A stretch of DNA of 64,000 nt from assembly GCA_029465975.1 (NCBI GenBank), contig CM055738.1:186001-250000 (forward strand), given 5' to 3'. The notes below the pieces were generated by a model. That model saw only the letters and a list, made by a program, of their open reading frames with translations. It was not told the origin of the DNA and ran no database searches. The stretch is from Dallia pectoralis. Taxonomy: Eukaryota; Chordata; Actinopteri; Esociformes; Umbridae. Below, one piece after another: positions 13,720 through 24,309 of the stretch. Each line of letters starts with the position of its first letter. Position 1 is the first letter of the stretch. The translations under genes and the position numbers were made by a program.

Positions 13720-13774
13720 AAAAAATCCTCCAATGACGTAAAATGACGATTTTTACGTCATTGGAGGATTTTTT
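13720..13774. promoter_or_regulatory. Perfect 24-bp inverted repeat with CRE-like cores
   Basis: Two perfect 24-bp arms (13,720-13,743 and 13,751-13,774) are separated by a 7-base loop. Each arm contains caatgacgtaaaa or its complement, so each carries a TGACGTAA ATF/CREB-like core. The structure lies about 170 bp upstream of the first ATG of the P2X7-like frame. It could be a tandem regulatory site, a MITE terminus or a cruciform. Confidence 0.75.
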
Positions 13775-13828
13775 AAAAGAGGCTATAAACTACAGACAGA
13801 AGAAGACGCTACTTCTGCATTTTTTCAA

Positions 13829-13886
13829 CCCGCCCATATGGGGTGGGGCCTCGTCACAGATTCTCAAAACAGTGTCAGCCATCTTG
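13829..13886 (+). promoter_or_regulatory. Candidate TATA-less promoter: GC box and YY1-type site
   Basis: cccgccc at 13,829-13,835 resembles an Sp/KLF site. gccatcttg at 13,878-13,886 matches the YY1 core common just downstream of TATA-less start sites. Both lie within 120 bp of the ATG at 13,947. Inferred from motifs only. Confidence 0.35.
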
Positions 13887-13946
13887 TAGCTAACCAAGCT
13901 CCGATCTTGCTTGTTGTGGAGAAATGCGAGTTTTAGACTAAACACA

Positions 13947-14715
13947 ATGGCAGAATGTAATTTTGAAGACGAAATGGAAGAAAGGGATTTTGAAGATCTG
14001 TTGCGTGAATCCGATGTTCGTGGCTGCCTGTACAAGCCGCAATACAGCGAAACACAGTTGCGGTTGACGGAGGAACAAGAGGCTGCTGCTGCAGAGGAGC
14101 GAAGCTTGCCTGGCGGTCATGAGGAAGAGCACGTACAGAGTAGAGCTGGGGCGGACTGGTGGTGCCAGTGCTCTTGCTGTGCGCCTATGGACACAGATAG
14201 AGTCCCGCTGCTGTTGCGAATTTCAGCGATGCCATTTCCTTCTTGAAGAAATAACTGAATCTGCATTAGAAACGGGACCGCCAGCATGCGTAATAGAGCA
14301 CCCCAGCTTTGATCCACACGAGTTTTTGAAACTTTCATTCCAAAGGTCAATTGGAAACGCCAGCCAAAGCCCGCAGGGACAAACGGACGCTTCAGTATAA
14401 GTGAGTATTTATTTGTTTTTCACGTCAGTTAGCTGAGCTATCGGTTATATTTACATATATGCTAGCTAGCCTATTGTAGGTGCAAATAGCTTGCGTTGTT
14501 AACGTTGTGCTTATTGTTTTCAGACAATATCGCCTAACAGCCTACCGTCATTTCGTGGAATGGGTCCTGCCAGGAGAGAGACTGGGGAAAGGCTATATCG
14601 TCTTGTTTTGCCTGCATGTGTTGTTCAGGATATCAGACAGAGATTTCCAGCTAGTGACGGACAATACTGTGGCTATAGAGAAACTCTTGAAGCTCTGGAA
14701 GAGCTATGAGTGTGA
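13947..14715 (+). pseudogene. P2X7 C-terminal ('ballast') domain-like gene, frame-disrupted
   Basis: The translation matches the cysteine-rich cytoplasmic domain of P2X7 receptors and the stand-alone proteins bearing it in fish. The first exon starts MAECNFEDEMEERDFEDLL and reaches DWWCQCSCCAPMDT in frame 1. Near 14,195 the similarity jumps frame to ESRCCCEFQRCHFL and CVIEHPSFDPHEFLKLSF. A probable intron runs from a donor near 14,396-14,401 to an acceptor tgttttcag at about 14,523. The second exon begins QYRLTAYRHFVEW and, after another frame change, LYRLVLPACVVQDIRQRFP, ending EALEEL and a TGA at about 14,707. AATAAA follows at about 14,740. No P2X channel domain is present. Two frame changes indicate a decayed copy or uncorrected indels; a promoter-like region is intact upstream. 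Confidence 0.75.
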
Positions 14716-14823
14716 AATTGTTTATATTATGTTTAAAAACAATAAAAGTTCAAAGTTTATAATGTATTACTTTGATTTACAAAAGAGTACAGGGAAATAT
14801 TAAGAAATGTATATGCTTTTATT

Positions 14824-14964
14824 AATTAGAAATATTCTCGGAACTTGGGGTGGTTGATATAGCCCGCAGCCACTGTTTGCACCGCTCTAAATGTTCAACG
14901 GGAAAACGATGGAAACTAACTACATGTCCTTTCCTTGTGTTGGATGTACATCCCGGTACAACGC
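14824..14964 (-). pseudogene. THAP zinc-finger domain fragment
   Basis: Minus-strand translation gives CVVPGCTSNTRKGHVVSFHR, then FPVEHLERCKQWLRAI, and a TAA about a dozen residues later. This is the first half of a THAP C2CH DNA-binding domain: CxxxxC pair, SFHRFP and the WLRAI helix. The second half with the CxxH pair is absent from this reading, so the domain continues in another exon or is truncated. A stop lies just before the first cysteine, although an acceptor-like tactag abuts it. The fragment converges on the 3' end of the P2X7-like sequence. Confidence 0.72.
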
Positions 14965-15197
14965 AAGGCTAGTATTTAAATTACTTTATCAAGAAACTCG
15001 TCACGGAGACTCATGTTAACCGGTGTCTTCTGTTTTCCAGTCAATTAGCTAGTAGCTAGCCTTCCCTTCTGCCTGCCCTCTCGAGCCGGAATGCATGGCT
15101 TGGGAGTGGACTCGTAGAGCAGCGAAACAAGTGCATTCTGGGATTTGGTGTATTTCATCCACATGAGCCAAAAACACATTTTAATCTTTTTCTCTGC
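14965..15197. other. Unique sequence, no gene
   Basis: Single-copy DNA; possible 5' region of the THAP fragment. Nothing else recognised. Confidence 0.4.
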
Positions 15198-15346
15198 CTC
15201 CCTCCAACCCCTCTCTACAGCCCCTTCCTCCAGCCCCTCTCTACAGCCCCTCCCTCCAGCCCCTCCCTCCAGCCCCTCTCTACAGCCCCTCCCTCCAACC
15301 CCTCCCTCCAGTCCATCCCTACAGCCCCTCCCTACAGCCATCTCTG
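15198..15346. repeat. Pyrimidine-rich short tandem repeat
   Basis: Copies of cagcccctccctccag and cagcccctctcta alternate. The plus strand is almost wholly pyrimidine. Proline/serine-rich frames across it are low-complexity artefacts. Confidence 0.85.
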
Positions 15347-15664
15347 ATAGAAAGAATATCTAGACATTCAGATTTAAAAAAAGAGAATAGCTAGTCATTT
15401 AGACTTATAAACAGAGAAATTAACAAACTGCTAGTCAAGGTCTGATGAAGGAGAAACATAAAGACTTAATTAAGATTGGTTAATCTGCTTTGCTGATTGG
15501 TAAATCGGAAAGAGTCGCTATGCTGCAGGCATTTCAGGGCGCCGTGGCTTAAAACAGACAATATTACCATAATAAAGCCCCAATTTATGAAGTTGGCAAC
15601 ATGAGACCTCATTCCAAGTGTTCAAAGCAAAGAGATTAATTACCAGCATTGGGATTTTGGGACT
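15347..15664. other. Unique sequence, no gene
   Basis: About 300 bp of single-copy sequence between arrays; nothing recognised. Confidence 0.5.
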
Positions 15665-18600
15665 GTGGAACAGTGTTGCATATGGAACAGTTTTAGAATG
15701 TGAAACAGTGTTTGGTATATGGAACAGTTTTAGAATGTAAAAAAGTGTTGGTATATGGAACAGTTTTAGAATGTGGAACAGTGTTTGGTATATGGAACAG
15801 TTTTAGAATGTGGAACAGTGTTTGGTATATGGAACAGTTTTAGAATGTGGAACAGTGTTTGGTATATGGAACAGTTTTAGAATGTGGAACAGTGTTTGGT
15901 ATATGGAACAGTTTGAGAATGTTAAACAGTGTTGGTATATGGAACAGTTTGAGAATGTGAAACAGTGTTGGTATATGGAACAGTTTCAGAATGTGAAACA
16001 GTGTTTGGTATATGAAACAGTTTTAGAATGTGAAACAGTGTTGGTATATGGAACAGTTTTAGAATGTGAAACAGTGTTTGGTATATGGAACAGTTTTAGA
16101 ATGTAAAAAAGTGTTGGTATATGGAACAGTTTTAGAATGTAAAAAAGTGTTGGTATATGGAACAGTTTTAGAATGTGGAACAGTGTTTGGTATATGGAAC
16201 AGTTTTAGAATGTGGAACAGTGTTTGGTATATGGAACAGTTTTAGAATGTGGAACAGTGTTTGGTATATGGAACAGTTTTAGAATGTGGAACAGTGTTTG
16301 GTATATGGAACAGTTTTAGAATGTGAAACAGTGTTTGGTATATGGAACAGTTTTAGAATGTGGAACAGTGTTTGGCATATGGAACAGTTTTAGAATGTGG
16401 AACAGTGTTTGGTATATGGAACAGTTTTAGAATGTGGAACAGTGTTTGGCATATGGAACAGTTTTAGAATGTGAAACAGTGTTTGGTATATGGAACAGTT
16501 TTAGAATGTAAAAAAGTGTTGGTATATGGAACAGTTTTAGAATGTGGAACAGTGTTTGGTATATGGAACAGTTTTAGAATGTGGAACAGTGTTTGGTATA
16601 TGGAACAGTTTTAGAATGTGGAACAGTGTTTGGTATATGGAACAGTTTTAGAATGTGAAACAGTGTTGGTATATGGAACAGTTTGAGAATGTGAAACAGT
16701 GTTGGTATATGGAACAGTTTTAGAATGTGAAACAGTGTTTGGTATATGAAACAGTTTTAGAATGTAAAAAAGTGTTGGTATATGGAACAGTTTTAGAATG
16801 TAAAAAAGTGTTGGTATATGGAACAGTTTTAGAATGTGGAACAGTGTTTGGTATATGGAACAGTTTTAGAATGTGGAACAGTGTTTGGTATATGGAACAG
16901 TTTTAGAATGTGGAACAGTGTTTGGTATATGGAACAGTTTTAGAATGTGGAACAGTGTTTGGTATATGGAACAGTTTTGGAACAGTTTTTTAGTTTTAGA
17001 ATGGAACAGTGTTTGGCATATGGAACAGTTTTAGAATGTGGAACAGTGTTTGGTATATGGAACAGTTTTAGAATGTGGAACAGTGTTTGGTATATGGAAC
17101 AGTTTTAGAAGATATGGAACAGTTTTAGAATGGAACAGTGTTTGGCATATGGAACAGTTTTAGAATGTGAAACAGTGTTTGGTATATGGAACAGTTTTAG
17201 AATGTGGAACAGTGTTTGGCATATGGAACAGTTTTAGAATGTGGAACAGTGTTTGGTATATGGAACAGTTTTAGAATGTGGAACAGTGTTTGGCATATGG
17301 AACAGTTTTAGAATGTGAAACAGTTTTTGGTATATGGAACAGTTTTAGAATGTAAAAAAGTGTTGGTATATGGAACAGTTTTAGAATGTGGAACAGTGTT
17401 TGGTATATGGAACAGTTTTAGAATGTGGAACAGTGTTTGGTATATGGAACAGTTTTAGAATGTGGAACAGTGTTTGGTATATGGAACAGTTTTAGAATGT
17501 GGAACAGTGTTTGGTATATGGAACAGTTTTAGAATGTGAAACAGTGTTGGTATATGGAACAGTTTTAGAATGTGAAACAGTGTTGGTATATGGAACAGTT
17601 TTAGAATGTGAAACAGTGTTGGTATATGGAACAGTTTGAGAATGTGAAACAGTGTTGCATATGGAACAGTTTTAGAATGTGAAACAGTGTTTGGTATATG
17701 GAACAGTTTTAGAATGTAAAAAAGTGTTGGTATATGGAACAGTTTTAGAATGTGGAACAGTGTTTGGTATATGGAACAGTTTTAGAATGTGGAACAGTGT
17801 TTGGTATATGGAACAGTTTTAGAATGTGGAACAGTGTTTGGTATATGGAACAGTTTTAGAATGTGAAACAGTGTTTGGTATATGAAACAGTTTTAGAATG
17901 TAAAAAAGTGTTGGTATATGGAACAGTTTTAGAATGTAAAAAAGTGTTGGTATATGGAACAGTTTTAGAATGTGGAACAGTGTTTGGTATATGGAACAGT
18001 TTTAGAATGTGGAACAGTGTTTGGTATATGGAACAGTTTTATAATGTGGAACAGTGTTTGGTATATGGAACAGTTTTAGAATGTGGAACAGTGTTTGGCA
18101 TATGGAACAGTTTTAGAATGTGAAACAGTGTTTGGTATATGGAACAGTTTTAGAATGTGGAACAGTGTTTGGCATATGGAACAGTTTTAGAATGTGAAAC
18201 AGTGTTTGGTATATGGAACAGTTTTAGAATGTGGAACAGTGTTTGGCATATGGAACAGTTTTAGAATGTGAAACAGTGTTTGGTATATGGAACAGTTTTA
18301 GAATGTAAAAAAGTGTTGGTATATGGAACAGTTTTAGAATGTAAAAAAGTGTTGGTATATGGAACAGTTTTAGAATGTGGAACAGTGTTTGGTATATGGA
18401 ACAGTTTTAGAATGTGGAACAGTGTTTGGTATATGGAACAGTTTTAGAATGTGAAACAGTGTTGGTATATGGAACAGTTTGAGAATGTGAAACAGTGTTG
18501 GTATATGGAACAGTTTTAGAATGTGAAACAGTGTTTGGTATATGAAACAGTTTTAGAATGTGAAACAGTGTTGGTATATGGAACAGTTTTAGAATGTGAA

Positions 18601-19128
18601 AAAGTGTTGGTATATGGAACAGTTTTAGTATGTGGAACAGTGTTTGGTATATGGAACAGTTTTAGAATGTGAAACAGTGTTGGTATATGGAACAGTTTTA
18701 GAATGTGAAACAGTGTTAGTATATGGAACAGTTTTAGAATGTGAAACAGTGTTGGTATATGGAACAGTTTTAGAATGTGAAACAGTGTTTGGTATATGAA
18801 ACAGTTTTAGAATGTGAAACAGTGTTGGTATATGGAACAGTTTTAGAATGTGAAAAAGTGTTGGTATATGGAACAGTTTTAGTATGTGGAACAGTGTTTG
18901 GTATATGGAACAGTTTTAGAATGTGAAACAGTGTTGGTATATGGAACAGTTTTAGAATGTGAAACAGTGTTAGTATATGGAACAGTTTTAGAATGTGAAA
19001 CAGTGTTGGTATATGGAACAGTTTTAGAATGTGAAACAGTGTTTGGTATATGAAACAGTTTTAGAATTTGAAACAGTGTTGGTATATGGAACAGTTTTAG
19101 AATGTGAAAAAGTGTTGGTATATGGAAC
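15665..19128. repeat. 37-bp minisatellite, about 90 copies
   Basis: About 3.5 kb of a unit containing tggaacagttttagaatgtg and gtttggtatat. Variants gaaacagtg, taaaaaagtg and ggcatatgg recur in blocks, producing larger repeated patterns. The units near 16,970-17,130 are broken and rejoined. Each unit carries two GGAACA hexamers. Stop-free frames of up to about 215 codons arise from the periodicity. Confidence 0.96.
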
Positions 19129-19945
19129 AGGCTGGGTCCAGCGCGTAGGTTCTCCTTCACGGCCCACCTAGAACACCCCTCTAGCACCCCCCCAAAAATT
19201 TTATTGCGGGGCCTTTGGGGTGCTCCTATGGCCAGTCCTTTGGGGGACCGTGAACCCGTTGTTGCCAGCCCTGTTAGCCTCTTCTGCCCGCCCCAGTCAA
19301 CGTCTGATGTTACCGGGACTAACGACTGTGGACGGGATCCCATAGCAGGGCGTCTTCCAGGGAGTCCTCCTCCACTCCCTCTCTTAGACTGCCTCATCAT
19401 CATCCGATGAGAGGGAGTCGGACCACCAATCGCCCTGCCAAGTGTAGCGCCGCTCACACTGCTCCGTGATATGGCGGTGAGCTTCATACCTCGGAGCGCT
19501 ATAGCTTGCCCCTCCGAGGAATCCACTCACCGTCCGGCTCTGCTGGCTTTTCTTATGGCTTAGAATTCTGTCATGAGTTGAGCGGCGTAGTGTGGAGAAA
19601 GCCATTTGTGGAGCATAGTCAGTTTCAATGGTTTTAATGTGGATAAGAACAACACAAAACAAACCTATCACGGCGAAAAGCTAACTGGCTAAATAAAAGG
19701 AAATGCGCATATCGCGTCTTACATCAATAACGTTTAACCACAGCAAAACATATATATCTTAACCAACACTCACCTCTAAACACTACGTGACTTGGAACAA
19801 TGCTAAGCAAGGAGTGACTTGTTAGCGACACCTTTATATCCCCAAAGATTACAACAAGACACAGTTGTGAATGACAAAATGTAAACAAGGAAGTGAATCA
19901 CCGAAATCAGGTCTGTGTAACCACGCCCCCACACCAATCGTGACA
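19129..19945 (-). mobile_element. GC-rich inserted element of unknown class, possible LTR-type or DNA-transposon 5' part
   Basis: This 0.8-kb block is much richer in GC and CpG than its flanks and interrupts two arrays. Read on the minus strand it begins TGTCACGATTGG at 19,945, has a TATA-like gggatataaagg near 19,840, a splice-donor-like agaggtgagt near 19,770, and an ATG at about 19,600 opening MAFSTLRRSTHDRILSHKKS followed by an acidic SSDDDEAV and a stop. The layout resembles the 5' end of an autonomous element with a spliced leader. I do not recognise the protein. The other minus-strand frame (19,130-19,526) is proline/glycine/arginine-rich without known motifs. No matching second terminus is seen. 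Confidence 0.35.
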
Positions 19946-19984
19946 ATTACAGGTGAAAATGATCCACTGTGCATAATAGTTATG

Positions 19985-20358
19985 TCATAAGTAAAAAAGT
20001 GAAACCCAGAGGACAGTTAACTCGTACAGTGAAACCCAGAGAACAGTTAACAGGTACAGTGAAACCCAGAGGACAGTTAACTCGTACAGTGAAACCCAGA
20101 GGACAGTTAACTCGTACAGTGAAACCCAGAGGACAGGTAACTCGTACAGTGAAACCCAGAGGACAGTTAACTCGTACAGTGAAACCCAGAGGACAGTTAA
20201 CTCGTACAGTGAAACCCAGAGGACAGGTAACTCGTACAGTGAAACCCAGAGGACAGTTAACATGTACAGTGAAACCCAGAGGACAGTTAACATGTACAGT
20301 GAAACCCAGAGGACAGTTAACATGTACAGTGAAACCCAGAGGACAGTTAACATGTAAA
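19985..20358. repeat. 30-bp minisatellite open in both strands
   Basis: About 12-13 copies of a unit containing cagtgaaacccagaggacag. The 30-bp period is a multiple of three, so a plus-strand decapeptide TVKPRGQLTR and a minus-strand decapeptide FTVRVNCPLG repeat without stops. I see no promoter, signal peptide or unique flanking domain that would support translation. Confidence 0.93.
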
Positions 20359-20524
20359 GTGATCAGACAGGAGTTCAGACAGGAGTAGTTTGAAGGAAAT
20401 GGGTGAGATAAGGGTTTCAAGTATACATTTTAGGGTTATTAAACATGACAGGCTTTTGCATAAATTAAACACCCCTCCTAGCATTACATAGTATTTCATA
20501 TGTCATTATTCACACAAACTGTCA
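20359..20524. other. Short unique spacer
   Basis: Single-copy sequence, no feature recognised. Confidence 0.5.
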
Positions 20525-21572
20525 TGATGAATGACCTCATCATAGCATTGTTACTGCCACTATACTAGTTATACATGACCTCATCATAGCACTGTTACTG
20601 CCTCTATACTAGTTATGAATAACCTCATTATAGCACTGTTACTGCCTCTATAATAGTTATATATGACCTCATTATAGAACTGTTACTGCCTCTATACTAG
20701 TTATACATGACCTCATTATAGCACTGTTACTGCCTCTATACTAGTTATGAATTACCTCATTATAACACTGTTACTGCCTCTATAATAGTTATATATGACC
20801 TCATTATAGAACTGTTACTGCCTCTATACTAGTTGTGAATGACCTCATTATAGCACTGTTACTGCCTCTATACTTGTTATGAATGACCTCATTATAACAC
20901 TTTTACTGCCTTTACACAAGTTATATATGACCTCATTATAACACTGTTACTGCCTTTACACAAGTTATATATGACCTCATTATAGCACTGTTACGGCCTC
21001 TATACTAGTTATGAATAACCTCATTATAGCACTGTTACTGCCTCTACACTAGTTATATATGACCTCATTATAGCACTGTTACTTTCTCTATACTAGCTAT
21101 GAATGACCTCATTATAGCACTGTTACTGCCTCTATACTAGTTATATATGACCTCATTATAGCACTGTTACTGCCTCTATACTAGTTATGAATGACCTCAT
21201 TATAGCACTGTTACTGCCTCTATACTAGTTATATATGACCTCATTATAACACTGTTACTGCCTCTATACTAGTTATGAATGACCTCATTATAGCACTGTT
21301 ACTGCTTCTATACTAGTTATATATGACCTCATTATAACACTGTAACTGCCTCTATACTAGTTATGAATGACCTCATTATAGCACTGTTACTGCCTCTACA
21401 CAAGTTATATATGACCTCAGTATAGCACTGTTACTGCCACTATACTACTTATGAATGACCTCATTATAGCACTGTTACTGCCTCTATACTAGTTATGAAT
21501 GAACTCATTATAACACTGTTACTGCCTCTATACTAGTTATATATGACCTCATTATAGCACTGTTACTGCCTC
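20525..21572. repeat. 44-bp minisatellite, about 23 copies
   Basis: The unit contains gacctcattatagcactgtt and tatactagttat, with ttatgaatga and ttatatatga forms alternating, so many copies are arranged as an 88-bp dimer. Most units carry TGACCT. Confidence 0.95.
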
Positions 21573-22123
21573 TAAACACTGTCCGAACACTATACAAACA
21601 CTGTCCGAAGAATATCCAACACTGTCCGAACACTATCCAAACACTGTCCGAACACTATCCAACACCGTCCTAAGACTGTCCAAACACTGTCCGAACACTA
21701 TCCAAACACTGTACGAACACTATCCAACACTGTCCGAACACTGTCTGAACACTGTCCGAACACTATCCAAACACTGTCTGAACACTATCCAACACTGTCC
21801 GAACACTATCCAACACCGTCCAAAGACTATCCAACACTGTCCGGACACTATCCAACACCGTCCAAAGTCTATCCAACACTGTCCGAACACTATCCAACAC
21901 TGTCCAAACACTATCCAACACTGTCCGAACACTATCCAAACACTGAACACTATCCAACACTGTCTGAACACTATCCAAACACTGTCTGAACACTATCCAA
22001 CCCTGTCCGAACACTATCCAACACCGTCCAAAGACTATCCAACACTGTCCGAACACTATCCAACACCGTCCAAAGACTATCCAACACTGACCGAACACTA
22101 TCCAAACACTGTCCAAAGACATC
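21573..22123. repeat. 18-21-bp minisatellite (cactgtccgaacactatcca)
   Basis: About 28 short units with cactatccaaca, cactgtccga and ccgtccaaagactat variants. It begins directly in the last unit of the preceding 44-bp array and ends at the left terminus of the Tc1 element. Confidence 0.93.
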
Positions 22124-22125
22124 TA

Positions 22126-23751
22126 CAGTGCTTTGCAAAAGCATTCGGCCCCCTTGATTTTTTCGACCTTTTGCCACATTTCAGGCTTCAAACATGAAGA
22201 TATACAACTGTATTTTCTGGTGAAGAATCCACAACAAGTGGGACACAATCATGAAGTGGAACGAAATTTATTGGATATTTCAAACCTTTTTAACAAATAA
22301 AAAACTGGAAAATTGGGCGTGCGAAATTATTCAGCCCCCTTAAGTTAATACTTTGTAGCGCCACCTTTTGCTGCGATTACAGCTGTAAGTCGCTTGGGGT
22401 ATGTCTCAGTTTGGCACATCGAGAGACTTAAATCTTTGCCCATTCCTCCTTGCAAAACACCTCGAGCTCAGTGAGGTTGGATGGAGAGCGTTTGTGAACA
22501 GCAGTTTTCAGTTCTTTCCACAGATTCTCGATTGGATTCAGGTCTGGACTTTGACTTGGCCATTCTAACACCTGGATATGTTTATTTGTGAACCATTCCA
22601 TTGTAGATTTTGCTTTATGTTTTGGATCATTGTCTTGTTGGAAGACAAATCTCCGTCCCAGTCTCAGGTCTTTTGCAAACTCCATCAGGTTTTCTTCCAG
22701 AATGGTCCTGTATTTGGCTCCATCCATCTTCCCATCAATTTGAACCATCTTCCCTGTCCCTGCTGAAGAAAAGCAGGCCCAAACCATGATGCTGCCACCA
22801 CCATGTTTGACAGTGGGGATGGTGTGTTCAGGGTGATGAGCTGTGTTGCTTTTACGCCAAACATAACGTTTTGCTTTGTTGCCAAAAAGTTCGATTTTGG
22901 TTTCATCTGACCAGAGCACCTTCTTCCACATGTTTGGTGTGTCTCCCAGGTGGCTTGTGGCAAACTTTAAACGACACTTTTTATGGATGTCTTTAAGAAA
23001 TGGCTTTCTTCTTGCCACTCTTCCATAAAGGCCAGCTTTGTGCAGTATACGACTGATTGTTGTCCTATGGACAGAGTCTCCCACCTCAGCTGTAGATCTC
23101 TGCAGGTCATCCAGAGTGATCATGGGCCTCTTGACTGCATCTCTGATCAGTCTTCTCCTTGTATGAGCTGAAAGTTTAGAGGGACGGCCGGGTCTTGGTA
23201 GATTTGCAGTGGTCTGATACTCCTTCCATTTCAATAGTATCGCTTGCACAGTGCTCCTTGGGATGTTTAAGGCTTGGGAAATCGTTTTGTATCCAAATCC
23301 GGCTTTAAACTTCTCAACAACAGTATCTCGGACCTGCCTGGTGTGTTCCTTGTTCTTCATGATGCTCTCTGTGCTTTAAACGGACCTATGAGTCTATCAC
23401 AGAGCAGGTGCATTTATACGGAGACTTGATTACGCACAGGTGGATTCTATTTATCATCATTAGTCATTTAGGTCAACATTGGATCATTCAGAGATCCTCA
23501 CTGAACTTCTGGAGAGAGTTTGCTGCACTGAAAGTAAAGGGGCTGAATAATTTCGCACGCCCAATTTTTCAGTTTTTAATTTGTTAAAAAGGTTTGAAAT
23601 ATCCAATAAATTTCGTTCCACTTCATGATTGTGTCCCACTTGTTGTGGATTCTTCACCAGAAAATACAGTTGTATATCTTCATGTTTGAAGCCTGAAATG
23701 TGGCAAAAAGTTGAAAAGTTCAAGGGGGCCGAATACTTTTGCAAAGCACTG
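22126..23751 (-). mobile_element. Tc1/mariner transposon, full-length, with long inverted repeats
   Basis: Flanked by TA dinucleotides (22,124-22,125 and 23,752-23,753). Termini are CAGTGCTTTGCAAAAG and its near-perfect complement. The two inverted arms extend about 200 bp, sharing segments such as gcacgcccaat and tggattcttcaccagaaaat. The element is about 1.63 kb. The left terminus abuts the 18-21-bp array, so insertion happened at the array edge. Confidence 0.93.
22428..23360 (-). CDS. Tc1-like transposase, near-complete, C-terminus truncated
   Basis: A DDE transposase that cuts and pastes the surrounding element in the nucleus. The 310-residue frame starts MKNKEHTRQVRDTVVEKFKA. Two helix-turn-helix regions occupy roughly residues 1-110, with the GRPSKLS linker between them. 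The catalytic core shows D in LWSDETKIELFG, GGGSIMVWACFS, D in QQDNDPKHKA and E in SPDLNPIENLWKELK, that is, a DD34E triad. Compared with the usual length of about 340 residues, it stops early: TAA follows EEWAKI, and the family's final stretch continues downstream only with a further frame change. All catalytic residues remain, so a slightly shortened protein could be made; activity is doubtful. Confidence 0.9.
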   Translation of the reverse strand: MKNKEHTRQVRDTVVEKFKAGFGYKTISQALNIPRSTVQAILLKWKEYQTTANLPRPGRPSKLSAHTRRRLIRDAVKRPMITLDDLQRSTAEVGDSVHRTTISRILHKAGLYGRVARRKPFLKDIHKKCRLKFATSHLGDTPNMWKKVLWSDETKIELFGNKAKRYVWRKSNTAHHPEHTIPTVKHGGGSIMVWACFSSAGTGKMVQIDGKMDGAKYRTILEENLMEFAKDLRLGRRFVFQQDNDPKHKAKSTMEWFTNKHIQVLEWPSQSPDLNPIENLWKELKTAVHKRSPSNLTELEVFCKEEWAKI

Positions 23752-23753
23752 TA

Positions 23754-24309
23754 TATGAATTTGTCTAGTAAATAAAGTTTGAATTGATAATTTGTGTTTT
23801 TGTATGAACTGTTGATTTGTAGATTAACATGTTTTACATTGTTCACAATGCCCTATATGTTCTGAAGTCTTTTTGCAGTTTTATAACTTTGGCCAGGTTG
23901 TCATTTAAAATTAAAATTGATTTCCAAATGACATACATGTTAAGATGAACATGGTTAAACAACATAGAAATGGTGTACATTAACACAACATGAACAGAAA
24001 ATGAAGAGGTTTTACTCTGGATATCACAACATCTGGAACAAACAAAACATCAGGTATCAGGACTGAAAATTTCACAGACAATATTGTTCCTGATGGATTC
24101 TGTCATGGCCTCTGGCTGGAAAGCTGTGACCTCAATATAAGCTCAGATACACATCAGCAGCTTATCAGCGCAAAATGAGCCCTCAAATCCACAGTTTCTC
24201 ATCTTTACGGACAACCAAACTCAAATCATCGTTTAATCACTTCCACAACAAATCCTGGGTTGCCATCCTTTACGAAATATTTGTTTGGGAGAGTTGTGTT
24301 TCCTCTGAC
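23754..24309. other. Unique AT-rich region, no gene
   Basis: About 550 bp of single-copy DNA to the right of the Tc1 element. No exon recognised. Confidence 0.5.
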
